NCBI GenBank assembly: GCA_947095585.1
Contig: OX352762.1
Span: forward strand, 49,089,540 to 49,153,539
Reading direction: 5' to 3'
Source of the DNA: Nephrocerus scutellatus
Lineage: Eukaryota; Arthropoda; Insecta; Diptera; Pipunculidae
DNA length: 64,000 bases
Part shown: positions 10,511-21,703 of the stretch, piece by piece
Layout of the letters: every line of letters begins with the position of its first letter
Numbering within the stretch: position 1 is the first letter of the stretch
Translations under genes and position numbers: made by a program
The notes under the pieces: model-generated
The model's input: the letters and a program-made list of their open reading frames with translations, nothing else
Database searches by the model: none
What the model was told of the DNA's origin: nothing

Positions 10511-11358
10511 AAAAAATATACATTCATTTATTGTTCCCAAATAAAATTAAATTTCCCCACAATAATCATTAGTATATTGGTACTTATATCTAAAATATAA
10601 TCTATTAGTATAAGAAAAGTAAGGGGGATAATTTTTTTTGTAATTTAAATCTTCGTTTTGTATTAGTTACGAATTTCCATACCGTCTCGCCAAAAGGCAT
10701 TCATGTTTGATTGATAAGAAAAGAACGAAAATTTTAAATATAAAAATAATGAACAGAAAATTTTTGTTCATAGAAAGATTTTAAGCTTAATGTTTTGTTT
10801 GCATACTTTCCGAAAAGAATTTTGATAAAATTATGGAACCATTTAAATTAAATTTTATTTAATGAATTCGTTTTATTACTAGGTAACAGTTTAGTCCTAA
10901 TTAGCTACCTAAGGGTATGGAAATTGATTTTTTTTTGTTTATGAATAATTAAATGTAAATAAATGGCGGCGCTGGTGTACTTGAGCCTAGTGTAGAACCT
11001 TGATTGTAAAAATTCCTCTCGTTGAGATTATGCACCATTACTTTTTTTCTCAAATAAACTTGTTAAAAAAAAAAACAACTGCCTTGCATCGAAAAATGAG
11101 TGAATATATGAAAACATGGATTAAACCAACGAACATGTCAATAAACCGGCCGTCGGAGTGTGGTTTGAAATCGGCGTGATTTATATGGTTTATCGGCTAA
11201 TTGGTTTAAAAATTTTGGTTTACATTTTTTAAACCAAGTGAATAATATGAAATTTCAGAAAACATTTGGTTTGAATTGATTTAAACCATGGTTTAAAATA
11301 AACCAAATTTAAAGTGACTGAGTGAATAATATGGCCGTTAGTGAGTTAGGCGAATATA
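10511..11358 (+). other. G1-type leader copy and downstream flank, no gene
   Basis: The first 350 bp match the G1 leader (838-1290). Beyond about 10860 it differs from the RING-bearing copy. At 11045-11075 there is an AAATAAA signal and an A run, like the end of a polyadenylated transcript. From about 11150 to 11310 there is a cluster of ggttta/taaacc hexamers. It ends at the TA where M1 begins. Copies lie at 13784, 18307, 25052, 29818 and 36858. Confidence 0.5.
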
Positions 11359-12461
11359 TAGTATAGCGATAAATGGAATTTTCATCATCTGCCACGCCCA
11401 CTGCCACGCCCCCACCGCACACAGCACATTAACGGGACTTGGGTTTTTGAAAAATGCATTTTTCTAAGTGGCTTGATGGATGTCATGGAGTAAATTAGTA
11501 TCATATGAAAGGTCATAAAAATACCTTCATCTTTTAGAGTGGGTGGGTAAATATTGGTATCATATGTAAGGTGAAAATTAGTTCAATACAGTCGTACTAT
11601 TTTTATAAGCGTGGCCTAATGTGAACGGAAGTATGATCAAGCTGAATTTGGTTTATGTCATGTCATGAGTCATATATCATATGAATGAGTTTTTTTCATA
11701 CATAATTACATGAGATACCATGATGCAGATTTTTAAATGGAAAAACTCCTATCTAAATATGAATTAATTAAGCGCACTTTATTATAGTGTCCATAATTTT
11801 CAAAAATGCTTTTAAAAAGGAAAAATTCCTATCTTAATATAATTTAATTGAGCGCAATGTGTCCATAATTTTCAAAAACGCATTTTAAAAGGACAAACTC
11901 CTTTCTAAATATAAATCATTTGAAAAATATAAATTAATTGAGCGCAAAATATTCATTTCTAAACATAAAACATTTGAGCGAGGGAAATCACATCAACTAT
12001 TTTCTTTAAGAAAAAACTCAATAATTTGTAATGAGTATAAATTGATCCACCTTTTATGAAAATTGGGACACGCCCTTAAAAAAAGTATGGTTGTGTGGGA
12101 AAAACCTTCAGCTTTCATTTGACATCAAAATGATGCCAGCCCACATTTCAACACGCCCACTGTTGAACTTTTACGGAAAAATGAGTTTTTTGGCTCTAAC
12201 TATTCAGAAGTAGGTTTGATTGGCCCCATTTTTTTTTAAATGGACGGAATCTTTATTATCCTTCATGTGACACCAATTAACTCCCAAACCTCCTTCAAAG
12301 CACTGAAAAAAATGAATTTTTAAAAATAAATGGAAAATGGAAGCTCCTATCTCATAAAGGCGGCGTCTCCCACAAACAAGATGGCGGTTTTCGTGGTCTG
12401 CTCAATAAGGGCTTTCAGAAGAGGGGTGTCTCAAAACCCTAGCCCCTTAATCGCTATACTA
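11359..12461 (+). mobile_element. M1 MITE-like element, copy 1
   Basis: Terminal inverted repeats tagtatagcgat(t)aa and ttaatcgctatacta are flanked by TA on both sides, as for Tc1/mariner-type or other TA-duplicating elements. The 1.1-kb interior has no ORF of note. It carries several ccacgccca and gggacacgccc motifs and a diverged direct repeat (gtccataattttcaaaaa...aaaactcct). It lies at the junction of G1-type leader and G2. Confidence 0.8.
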
Positions 12462-12463
12462 TA

Positions 12464-12682
12464 GTTTAGCCTGACGATTCCCTAAAACTGAGTAGCCCTC
12501 TGACCGTCGCAACATCGAGCCAGGCCAGAAAAATAACCCGCCTTTTCGTTTTCGACTCCAACAACAAAATAAATTGACTTTCTTATAGACACTGGTGCTG
12601 ATCTTTCCGGTCAAAAACCAAATGAACTGATTTTATCCGCCGCGAATCCAAGCGGCACCAAGCTACTAGAAGTAAATATCGG
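12464..12682 (+). pseudogene. G2 gag end and protease start, truncated
   Basis: Two frames give RLFVFDSNNKIN and then FLIDTGADLS, the active-site start of a retroviral-type aspartic protease, with a frameshift between them at aaattgact. The fragment stops at aaatatcgg and is joined to G1 terminal sequence. The identical end recurs at 16056 and 20579. Confidence 0.75.
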
Positions 12683-12696
12683 ACCAACTCGATAAA

Positions 12697-12935
12697 CATT
12701 ATATTATCTTTGAACCGGGTAGGATGGAACTCTTACTTAAGAGGGGCGTGCCAGGAGCAGCAATTTGTCATAGTTCATCTTTAACTTTAAATCATAAAGT
12801 AAAGTTTGAGTACGCGCAACAAAGAGAAAAAAGGGAATTCGACCTTTGAATTAGAAAAAAAATATTGTAAATAATTAATCACTTCTTTTAACTTTTCTTT
12901 TTACACCAAGAATAAAAAACAATAAGAAAAAAAAA
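12697..12935 (+). mobile_element. G1 terminal-region fragment in array unit 1
   Basis: This runs from cattatattatc through the ggaactcttacttaagagg motif to the ttctttttacaccaag stretch, matching 8579-8716 plus 9558-9663 but without the type A S1. It therefore also shows that empty site (gagaaaaaagggaattcg). Confidence 0.8.
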
Positions 12936-13783
12936 CAACCCATTAAAATTAAAATTTTCAAGTAAATTCTCTAATAGGAGATACATATTATGTGTTTAAA
13001 ATTTGAAGGAAATCGAGCTCATTTTTAAAAATGTACATGGACACCACTCCGGTCTCAGGGCCTGAAATTTTTAAAAAAAGTGTTGTAATTTGGAGATACA
13101 CATGTGTATAAAATTCAAAGAAAATCGGGTTAATTTTTTTAAACATTTTGCATTAGGGTCTACGATCCCGGGGCCCGGGGTCTCAAAAATTTTTACAAAA
13201 AGTGTTGTCCATCGGAGATACACATGTGTAAAAAATTTGACGAAAATCGTGTTAATTATTTTAAAAATTTGTATGGTGCCTCATGACCCCGGGGTCCTCA
13301 AAATTTTTAGAAAAAGTGTTGTTCGTCGGAGATCCACATGTGTATAAAATTTAAAAAAAATCGGGTAAATTTTTCTTTTAAATTTGTATGAGGCCCGGCG
13401 TCTAAATAGGGCCCCATGATCCGGGGTCCCGGGGTCTCCAAATTTTTTACAAAAAATGTTGTTCATCGGAGATAAACATGATACACCCCGGCGTCTGTAT
13501 AGGGCCCCACGATCGCATCGCGATCCCGGGGTCTCCAAATATTTTAAAAAAATTTGTATAAAAAATTTGAAGAAAATCGGGTAAATTTTGTAAAATATTT
13601 GTATGGGAGCCCCCGACCCCAAGGCCCGAGGGGCCCAAAATTTAAATAGATAGTGTTGTCATCGGATATATGCATGTGTTCAAAATTTCAACGAAATAGG
13701 ACTTTGGGAAGTGGGTTAAAAATTGATCGCAAGAACAAACTCACACACAAACACGCGGCACGCGAAGTTAATATAGAGAATTT
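12936..13783 (+). mobile_element. S1 element, type B, in array unit 1
   Basis: It starts caacccattaaaatt and ends tagagaattt. It carries the same tandem internal repeats and CACA-rich 3' block as the copy at 9664, with scattered substitutions. No coding content: the ORF readings across it are shadows of the repeat. Confidence 0.75.
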
Positions 13784-14715
13784 AAAAATATACATTCATT
13801 TATTGTTCCCAAATAAAATTAAATTTCCCACAATAATCATTAGTATATTGGTACTTATATCTAAAATATAATCTATTAGTATAAGAAAAGTAAGGGGGAT
13901 AATTTTTTTTGTAATTTAAATCTTCGTTTTGTATTAGTTACGAATTTCCATACCGTCTCGCCAAAAGGCATTCATGTTTGATTGATAAGAAAAGAACGAA
14001 AATTTTAAATATAAAAATAATGAACAGGAAATTCTTTGTTCAAAGAAATATTTTAAGCTAATGTTTTTTGTTGCATATCTTCCAGGAAAATATATAAAAA
14101 TAATGAACAGAAAATTTTTGTTCATAGAAAGATTTTAAGCTAAATGTTTTGTTTGCATACTTTCCGGAAAGAATTTTGATAAAATTATGTAACCATTTAA
14201 ATTAAATTTTATTTAATGAATTCGTTTTATTACTAGATAACAGTTTAGTCCTAATTAGCTACCTAAGGGTATGGAAATTGATTTTTTTTTGTTTATGAAT
14301 AATTAAATGTAAATAAATGGCGGCGCTGGTGTACTTGAGCCTAGTGTAGAACCTTGATTGTAAAAATTCCTCTCGTTGAGATTATGCACCATTACTTTTT
14401 TTCTCAAATAAACTTGTTAAAAAAAAAAAAAACAACTGCCTTGCATCGAAAAATGAGTGAATATATGAAAACATGGATTAAACCAACGAATATGTCAATA
14501 AACCGGCCGTCGGAGTGTGGTTTGAAATCGGCGTGATTTATATGGTTTATCGGCCAATTGGTTTAAAAATTTTGGTTTAGATTTTTTAAACCAAGTGAAT
14601 AATATGAAATTTCAGAAAACATTTGGTTTAAATTGATTTAAACCATGGTTTAAAATAAACCAAATTTAAAGTGACCGAGTGAATAATATGGCCGTTAGTG
14701 AGTTAGGCGAATATA
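13784..14715 (+). other. G1-type leader copy, no gene
   Basis: AT-rich, with the tacattcatttattg start, two ttttaagctaa...gcatac repeats, an AAATAAA signal and A run near 14405-14430, and the ggttta/taaacc cluster near 14510-14665. It ends at the TA flanking M1. Small ORFs of about 60 codons here recur with the repeat and have no recognisable product. Confidence 0.5.
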
Positions 14716-15835
14716 TAGTATAGCGATTAATGGAATTTTCATCATCTGCCACGCCCACTGCCACGCCCCAACCGCACACTGCCTAAAAATGTTAACGGGA
14801 CTTGGGTTTTTGAAAAATGCATTTTTCTAAGTGGCTTGATGGATGTCATGGAGTAAATTAGTATCATATGAAAGGTCATAAAAATACCTTCATCTTTTAG
14901 AGTGGGTGGGTAAATATTGGTATCATATGTGAGGTGAAAATTAGTTCTATACAGTCGTACTATTTTTATAAGCGTGGCCTAATGTGAACGGAAGTATGAT
15001 CAAGCTGAATATGGTTTATGTATATGTTTCATATAATAATTGAGTCATATATCATATGAATGAGTTTTTTTCATACATAATTACATGAGATACCATGATG
15101 CAGATTTTTTAATGGAAAAACTCCTATCTAAATATGAATTAATTAAGTGCACTTTATTATAGTGTCCATAATTTTCAAAAATGCTTTTAAAAAGGAAAAA
15201 TTCCTATCTTAATATAATTTAATTGAGCGCAATGTGTCCATAATTTTCAAAAACGCATTTTAAAAGGACAAACTCCTTTCTAAATATAAATCATTTGAAA
15301 AATATAAATTAATTGAGCGCAAAATATTCATTTATAGACATAAAACATTTGAGCGAGGGAAATCACATCAACTATTTTCTTTAAGAAAAAACTCAATAAT
15401 TTGTAATGAGTATAAATTGATCCACCTTTTATGAAAATTGGGACACGCCCTTAAAAAAAGTATGGTTGTGTGGGAAAAACCTTCAGCTTTCATTTGACAT
15501 CAAAATGATGCCAGCCCACATTTCAACACGCCCACTGTTGAACTTTTACGGAAAAATGAGTTTTTTGGCTCTAACTATTCAGAAGTAGGTTTGATTGGCC
15601 CCATTTTTTTTAAATGGACGGTATCTTTATTATCCTTCATATGACACCAATTAACTCCCAAACCTCCTTCAAACCACTGAAAAAAATGAATTTTTAAAAA
15701 TAAATGGAAAATGGAAGCTCCTATCTCATAAAGGCGGCGTCTCCCACAAACAAGATGGCGGTTTTCGTGGTCTGCTCAATAAGGGCTTTCAGAAGAGGGG
15801 TGTCTCAAAACCCTAGCCCCTTAATCGCTATACTA
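14716..15835 (+). mobile_element. M1 MITE-like element, copy 2
   Basis: TIRs tagtatagcgattaa and ttaatcgctatacta, flanked by TA. Nearly identical to copy 1, with small indels such as an extra stretch near 15020. No ORF. Confidence 0.8.
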
Positions 15836-15837
15836 TA

Positions 15838-16056
15838 GTTTAGCCTGACGATTCCCTAAAACTGAGTAGCCCTCTGACCGTCGCAACATCGAGCCAGGCC
15901 AGAAAAATAACCCGCCTTTTCGTTTTCGACTCCAACTACAAAATAAATTGACTTTCTTATAGACACTGGTGCTGATCTTTCCGGTCAAAACCCAAATGAA
16001 CTGATTTTATCCGCCGCGAATCCAAGCGGCACCAAGCTACTAGAAGTAAATATCGG
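15838..16056 (+). pseudogene. G2 gag end and protease start, truncated (unit 1)
   Basis: Same fragment as at 12464, with the DTGAD active-site motif and the same end at aaatatcgg. One change makes cccgat from ctcgat in the adjoining G1 sequence. Confidence 0.75.
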
Positions 16057-16070
16057 ACCAACCCGATATA

Positions 16071-16309
16071 CATTATATTATCTTTGAACCGGGTAGGATG
16101 GAACTCTTACTTAAGAGGGGCGTGCCAGGAGCAGCAATTTGTCATAGTTCATCTTTAACTTTAAATCCTAAAGTAAAGTTTGAGTTTGTGCAACAGAGAG
16201 AAAAAAGGGAATTCGACCTTTGAATTAGAAAAAAAAATATTGTAAATAATTAATCACTTCTTTTAACTTTTCTTTTTACACCAAGAAAAAAAACAATAAG
16301 AAAAAAAAA
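16071..16309 (+). mobile_element. G1 terminal-region fragment in array unit 2
   Basis: Matches 12697-12935, with small differences (gagtttgtgcaacagag in place of gagtacgcgcaacaaag). It runs into S1 at the A run before 16310. Confidence 0.8.
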
Positions 16310-16796
16310 CAACCCAATAAAATTAAAATTTTTCAAGTAAATTCTCTAATAGGAGATACATATTATGTGTTTAAAATTTGAAGGAAATCGAGCTCATTTT
16401 TAAAAATGTACATGGACACCACTCGGGTCTCAGGGCCTGAAATTTTTAAAAAAAAGTGTTGTAATTTGGAGATACACATGTGTATAAAATTCAAAGAAAA
16501 TCGGGTTAATTTTTTTAAACATTTTGCAAATTTTTACAAAAAGTGTTGTTCATCGGAGATAAACAAGATACACCCCGGCGTCTGTATAGGGCCCCACGAT
16601 CGCATCGCGATCCCGGGGTCTCCAAATATTTTAAAAAAATTTGTATAAAAAATTTGAAGAAAATCGGGTAAATTTTGTAAAATATTTGTATGGGAGCCCC
16701 CGACCCCGAGGCCCGAGGGGCCCAAAATTTAAATAGATAGTGTTGTCATCGGATATATTCATGTGTTCAAAATTTCAATGAAATAGGACTTTGGGA
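16310..16796 (+). mobile_element. S1 element, type B, internally deleted and cut by a LINE
   Basis: The 5' end caaccc is present. Part of the internal repeat array is missing at about 16527 (cattttgcaaatttttac). The copy stops at ttggga, where the LINE's T run starts. Its 3' end is absent from this unit. Confidence 0.7.
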
Positions 16797-17904
16797 TTTT
16801 TTGTTTTTTTGTTTTTTTTTATAATTCGCGCACGCTTCAAGGGGTTCGCACCCTTATAATGCTCGGCTATATGCTTGGCACAGCGTGGGCGTTAAGGAAG
16901 AGGAGGAGAAAAGAGGAGATGTCTATGAGCTTGTATTTTGAATGCCTGTGGATCATAGTGAGGTGGGAAGACAGAGCTTGGCAGAGCATTCCACATACGT
17001 GTTTTACGGCTGAAGAACGAATCCCTGAATTTAACTGTACGTCCGAAGATGGGCTTGAGGGTAAACTGATGAGCATTTAGAGCGCCACGGGTATTGCGGT
17101 TGAATTCAAGGAGAGGTGGCATGCAGCTGGCTATTTCTCTTGAGCACCGCTGGTAGAAGAAGCGATAAAACAGTGACAAGCAGGAAACCTTCCTGCGGTG
17201 TTCAAGCGAATCTATTGATTTCGCTATATTTTCGTCACCGATAAGTTTTATCGCGCGGTTTTGTATTCTGTCTAGCTGATGCAAAATAGTCTTAGGCGCA
17301 CCAGCCTAGATATGGCAATTGTACTCAAGTTTTGGGCGAATAAAAGCCTTGTAGATAGTAGCCAGATCAGAGGGAGTGAAATATTTCTTGCACCGGGCTA
17401 GAAAACCTAAACATTTCGCAGCGTTTTTGGCGACGGTAAATATGTGGTCATTCCAACGAAGCTTGTCGTTAACGCACATACCGAGAATTGCGAGATTTTT
17501 AGTTTCCTCGATGCAAGTGCTATTCATGGATAATGGTATGGGGTTAAGGATTCGCTTGGACGACAGGAGACAGCATTGTGTTTTGGAAGCGTTAAATTCT
17601 ACTCGATTGATTTCTCCCCATTGTATTATGCTGTCAAGGTCAGAATTTAACGAGCTTAACATACAAAGTTGTTTGAGTTCCACATCAGAGGTGGAGGGAC
17701 GTTCCTCAAACTTATATGAGAAGCTGAGAGTGCTGTCGTCAGCGAAAGAGTGAATTGGATTAGAAGTCACAGATAAGAGATCATTAATAAAAATGAGAAA
17801 GAGTGTCGGGGACAGAACAGAGCCCTGGGGAACGCCAGCATTTATGTGGTGTATTTCAGACTTGAAACCGTCTAAAACAACTTGAATTGAGCGGTCCAAA
17901 AGAT
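16797..17904 (-). pseudogene. CR1/Jockey-like LINE, 3' fragment (RT end and C-terminus)
   Basis: The minus strand starts inside RT and ends at a T-rich run (16797-16829), which is the poly(A) tail read in reverse. ORF 17306-17944 carries GVPQGSVLSPTLFLIFIND and the catalytic FADDSTLSF, then the thumb NDKLRWNDHIFTVAKNAAK. ORF 16892-17284 carries the C-terminal part (LDRIQNRAIKLIGDENI). A frame break separates them near 17300. The 5' side is cut at about 17904 and continues straight into G1 terminal sequence, so the first residues of the 17306 ORF are not LINE-derived. It matches the longer copy at 21610 almost base for base. Confidence 0.8.
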
Positions 17905-18100
17905 AAGAGGGGCGTGCCAGGAGCAGCAATTTGTCATAGTTCATCTTTAACTTTAAATCATAAAGTAAAGTTTGAGTACGCGCAACAAAGAGAAAAAAGG
18001 GAATTCGACCTTTGAATTAGAAAAAAAATATTGTAAATAATTAATCACTTCTTTTAACTTTTCTTTTTACACCAAGAAAAAAAACAATAAGAAAAAAAAA
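17905..18100 (+). mobile_element. G1 terminal-region fragment next to the LINE breakpoint
   Basis: Starts abruptly at aagaggggcgtgcc, inside the G1 terminal motif, directly after LINE sequence, and runs to the S1 start. The breakpoint shares only a few bases between the two sequences, which suggests end joining. Confidence 0.75.
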
Positions 18101-18306
18101 CAACCCATTAAAATTAAAATTTTTCAAGTAAATTCTCTAATAGGAGATACATATTATGTGTTTAAAATTTGAAGGAAATCGAGCTCATTTTTAAAAATGT
18201 ACATGGACACCACTCCGGTCTCAGGGCCTGAAAGTGGGTTAAAAATTGATCGCAAGAACAAACTCACACACAAACACGCGGCACGCGAAGTTAATATAGA
18301 GAATTT
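18101..18306 (+). mobile_element. S1 element, minimal 0.2-kb deletion derivative
   Basis: Keeps caaccc, the aaattctctaat subterminal repeat, one internal block, the CACA-rich tract and the tagagaattt end. All other internal repeats are lost between gggcctgaaa and gtgggtt (about 18233). Confidence 0.75.
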
Positions 18307-19239
18307 AAAAAATATACATTCATTTATTGTTCCCAAATAAAATTAAATTTCCCCACAATAATCATTAGTATATTGGTACTTATATCTAAAATATAATCTA
18401 TTAGTATAAGAAAAGTAAGGGGGATAATTTTTTTTGTAATTTAAATCTTCGTTTTGTATTAGTTACGAATTTCCATACCGTCTCGCCAAAAGGCATTCAT
18501 GTTTGATTGATAAGAAAAGAACGAAAATTTTAAATATAAAAATAATGAACAGGAAATTCTTTGTTCAAAGAAATATTTTAAGCTAATGTTTTTTGTTGCA
18601 TATCTTCCAGGAAAATATATAAAAATAATGAACAGAAAATTTTTGTTCATAGAAAGATTTTAAGCTAAATGTTTTGTTTGCATACTTTCCGGAAAGAATT
18701 TTGATAAAATTATGTAACCATTTAAATTAAATTTTATTTAGTGAATTCGTTTTATTACTAGATAACAGTTTAGTCCTAATTAGCTACCTAAGGGTATGGA
18801 AATTGATTTTTTTTTGTTTATGAATAATTAAATGTAAATAAATGGCGGCGCTGGTGTACTTGAGCCTAGTGTAGAACCTTGATTGTAAAAATTCCTCTCG
18901 TTGAGATTATGCACCATTACTTTTTTTCTCAAATAAACTTGTTAAAAAAAAAAAAACAACTGCCTTGCATCGAAAAATGAGTGAATATATGAAAACATGG
19001 ATTAAACCAACGAATATGTCAATAAACCGGCCGTCGGAGTGTGGTTTGAAATCGGCGTGATTTATATGGTTTATCGGCCAATTGGTTTAAAAATTTTGGT
19101 TTAGATTTTTTAAACCAAGTGAATAATATGAAATTTCAGAAAACATTTGGTTTAAATTGATTTAAACCATGGTTTAAAATAAACCAAATTTAAAGTGACC
19201 GAGTGAATAATATGGCCGTTAGTGAGTTAGGCGAATATA
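18307..19239 (+). other. G1-type leader copy, no gene
   Basis: Nearly identical to 13784-14715, including the A run near 18943 and the ggttta/taaacc cluster. Nothing coding is recognised. Confidence 0.5.
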
Positions 19240-20358
19240 TAGTATAGCGATTAATGGAATTTTCATCATCTGCCACGCCCACTGCCACGCCCCAACCGCA
19301 CACTGCCTAAAAATGTTAACGGGACTTGGGTTTTTGAAAAATGCATTTTTCTAAGTGGCTTGATGGATGTCATGGAGTAAATTAGTATCATATGAAAGGT
19401 CATAAAAATACCTTCATCTTTTAGAGTGGGTGGGTAAATATTGGTATCATATGTAAGGTGAAAATTAGTTCTACACAGTCGTACTATTTTTATAAGCGTG
19501 GCCTAATGTGAACGGAAGTATGATCAAGCTGAATTTGGTTTATGTATATGTTTCATATAATAATTGAGTCATATATCATATGAATGAGTTTTTTTCATAC
19601 ATAATTACATGAGATACCATGATGCAGATTTTTTAATGGAAAAACTCCTATCTAAATATGAATTAATTAAGTGCACTTTATTATAGTGTCCATAATTTTC
19701 AAAAATGCTTTTAAAAAGGAAAAATTCCTATCTTAATATAATTTAATTGAGCGCAATGTGTCCATAATTTTCAAAAACGCATTTTAAAAGGACAAACTCC
19801 TTTCTAAATATAAATCATTTGAAAAATATAAATTAATTGAGCGCAAAATATTCATTTCTAGACATAAAACATTTGAGCGAGGGAAATCACATCAACTATT
19901 TTCTTTAAGAAAAACTTCAATAATTTGTAATGAGTATAAATTGATCCACCTTTTATGAAAATTGGGACACGCCCTTAAAAAAAGTATGGTTGTGTGGGAA
20001 AAACCTTCAGCTTTCATTTGACATCAAAATGATGCCAGCCCACATTTCAACACGCCCACTGTTGAACTTTTACGGAAAAATGAGTTTTTTGGCTCTAACT
20101 ATTCAGAAGTAGGTTTGATTGGCCCCATTTTTTTAAAGGGACGGTATCTTTATTATCCTTCATATGACACCAATTAACTCCCAAACCTCCTTCAAAGCAC
20201 TGAAAAAAATGAATTTTTAAAAATAAATGGAAAATGGAAGCTCCTATCTCATAAAGGCGGCGTCTCCCACCAACAAGATGGCGGTTTTCGTGGTCTGCTC
20301 AATAAGGGCTTTTAGAAGAGGGGTGTCTCAAAACCCTAGCCCCTTAATCGCTATACTA
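19240..20358 (+). mobile_element. M1 MITE-like element, copy 3
   Basis: Same TIRs and TA flanks as the other copies. Differences from copy 2 are a few substitutions and a shortened T run near 20128. Confidence 0.8.
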
Positions 20359-20360
20359 TA

Positions 20361-20579
20361 GTTTAGCCTGACGATTCCCTAAAACTGAGTAGCCCTCTGA
20401 CCGTCGCAACATCGAGCCAGGCCAGAAAAATAACCCGCCTTTTCGTTTTCGACTCCAACAACAAAATAAATTGACTTTCTTATAGACACTGGTGCTGATC
20501 TTTCCGGTCAAAAACCAAATGAACTGATTTTATCCGCCGCGAATCCAAGCGGCACCAAGCTACTAGAAGTAAATATCGG
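20361..20579 (+). pseudogene. G2 gag end and protease start, truncated (unit 2)
   Basis: Same fragment and end point as at 12464 and 15838, with the DTGAD motif and the frameshift before it. Confidence 0.75.
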
Positions 20580-20593
20580 ACCAACTCGATAAA

Positions 20594-20832
20594 CATTATA
20601 TTATCTTTGAACCGGGTAGGATGGAACTCTTACTTAAGAGGGGCGTGCCAGGAGCAGCAATTTGTCATAGTTCATCTTTAACTTTAAATCATAAAGTAAA
20701 GTTTGAGTACGCGCAACAAAGAGAAAAAAGGGAGTTCGACCTTTGAATTAGAAAAAAAATATTGTAAATAATTAATCACTTCTTTTAACTTTTCTTTTTA
20801 CACCAAGAAAAAAAAACAATAAGAAAAAAAAA
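20594..20832 (+). mobile_element. G1 terminal-region fragment in array unit 3
   Basis: Matches 12697-12935 (one change gives gggagttcg). It leads into S1 at the A run before 20833. Confidence 0.8.
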
Positions 20833-21703
20833 CCACCCATTAAAATTAAAATTTTTCAAGTAAATTCTCTAATAGGAGATACATATTATGTGTTTAAAAT
20901 TTGAAGGAAATCGAGCTCATTTTTAAAAATGTACATGGACACCACTCCGGTCTCAGGGCCTGATATTTTTAAAAAAAAGTGTTGTAATTTGGAGATACAC
21001 ATGTGTATAAAATTCAAAGAAAATCGGGTTAATTTTTTTAAAAATTTTGCATGGGGGTCTACGATCCCGGGGCCCGGGGTCTCAAAATTTTTTTACAAAA
21101 AGTGTTGTCCATCGGAGATACACATCTGTAAAAAATTTGACGAAAATCGAGTTAATTATTTTAAAAATTTGTATGGTGCCTCATGACCCCGGAGTCCTCA
21201 AAATTTTTAGAAAAAGTGTTGTTCGTCGGAGATACACTTGTGTATAAAATTTAAAAAAAATCGGGTTAATTTTTCTTTAAAATTTGTATGAGGCCCGGCG
21301 TCTAAATAGGGCCCCATGATCCGGGGTCCCGGGGTCTCCAAATTTTTTACAAAAAGTGTTGTTCATCGGAGATAAACAAGATACACCCCGGCGTCTGTAT
21401 AGGGCCCCACGATCGCATCGCGATCCCGGGGTCTCCAAATATTTTAAAAAAATTTGTATAAAAAATTTGAAGAAAATCGGGTAAATTTTGTAAAATATTT
21501 GTATGGGAGCCCCCGACCCCGAGGCCCGAGGGTCCCAAAATTTAAATAGATAGTGTTGTCATCGGATATATTCATGTGTTCAAAATTTCAATGCAATAGG
21601 ACTTTGGGATTTTTTTTTTTTTTTTTTTTTTTATAATTCGCGCACGCTTCAAGGGGTTCGCACCCTTATAATGCTCGGCTATATGCTTGGCACAGCGTGG
21701 GCG

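Larger units (their letters stand above)
8579..12682 (+). repeat. Higher-order array unit 0: G1 end, S1, G1 leader, M1, G2 fragment
   Basis: The unit runs from the G1 terminal motif cattatattatc to the G2 protease fragment. Its order is G1 end (8579-8716), S1 type A (8717-9557), G1 end (9558-9663), S1 type B (9664-10510), G1 leader (10511-11358), M1 (11359-12461) and G2 fragment (12464-12682). The next unit starts at 12683 with accaactcgat joined to G2 aaatatcgg. Confidence 0.8.
12683..16056 (+). repeat. Higher-order array unit 1
   Basis: This has the same component order as the unit before it but lacks the S1 type A insertion: G1 end 12683-12935, S1 type B 12936-13783, G1 leader 13784-14715, M1 14716-15835 and G2 fragment 15838-16056. 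The motif-to-motif spacing to the next unit is 3,374 bp. The same G2/G1 junction closes the unit. Confidence 0.85.
16057..20579 (+). repeat. Higher-order array unit 2, carrying a LINE fragment
   Basis: This is a composite unit enlarged to 4,523 bp. Inside it are a partial S1 (16310-16796), a truncated CR1/Jockey-like LINE (16797-17904), a second short G1 end (17905-18100), an internally deleted S1 (18101-18306), G1 leader, M1 (19240-20358) and the G2 fragment (20361-20579). The extra G1 end/S1 pair shows that two array units were fused by recombination here. Confidence 0.8.

Noticed and set aside
11150..11330. ggttta/taaacc cluster considered as interstitial telomere sequence
   Set aside because: The hexamers are irregularly spaced and in both orientations. 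Flies lack this telomere repeat and it is not a tandem array.
13934..14125. 63-residue ORF (MNKNFLFIIF...) repeated at 18459, 25195 and 29910
   Set aside because: Lies in the AT-rich leader repeat. Hydrophobic Phe/Ile/Ser content is what A/T-rich DNA gives by chance, and the RING-bearing leader lacks it.
16859..17080. Plus-strand ORFs across the LINE copies (16859, 17376, 21671, 22177)
   Set aside because: Antisense shadows of the LINE RT and C-terminal frames, which have the real motifs.
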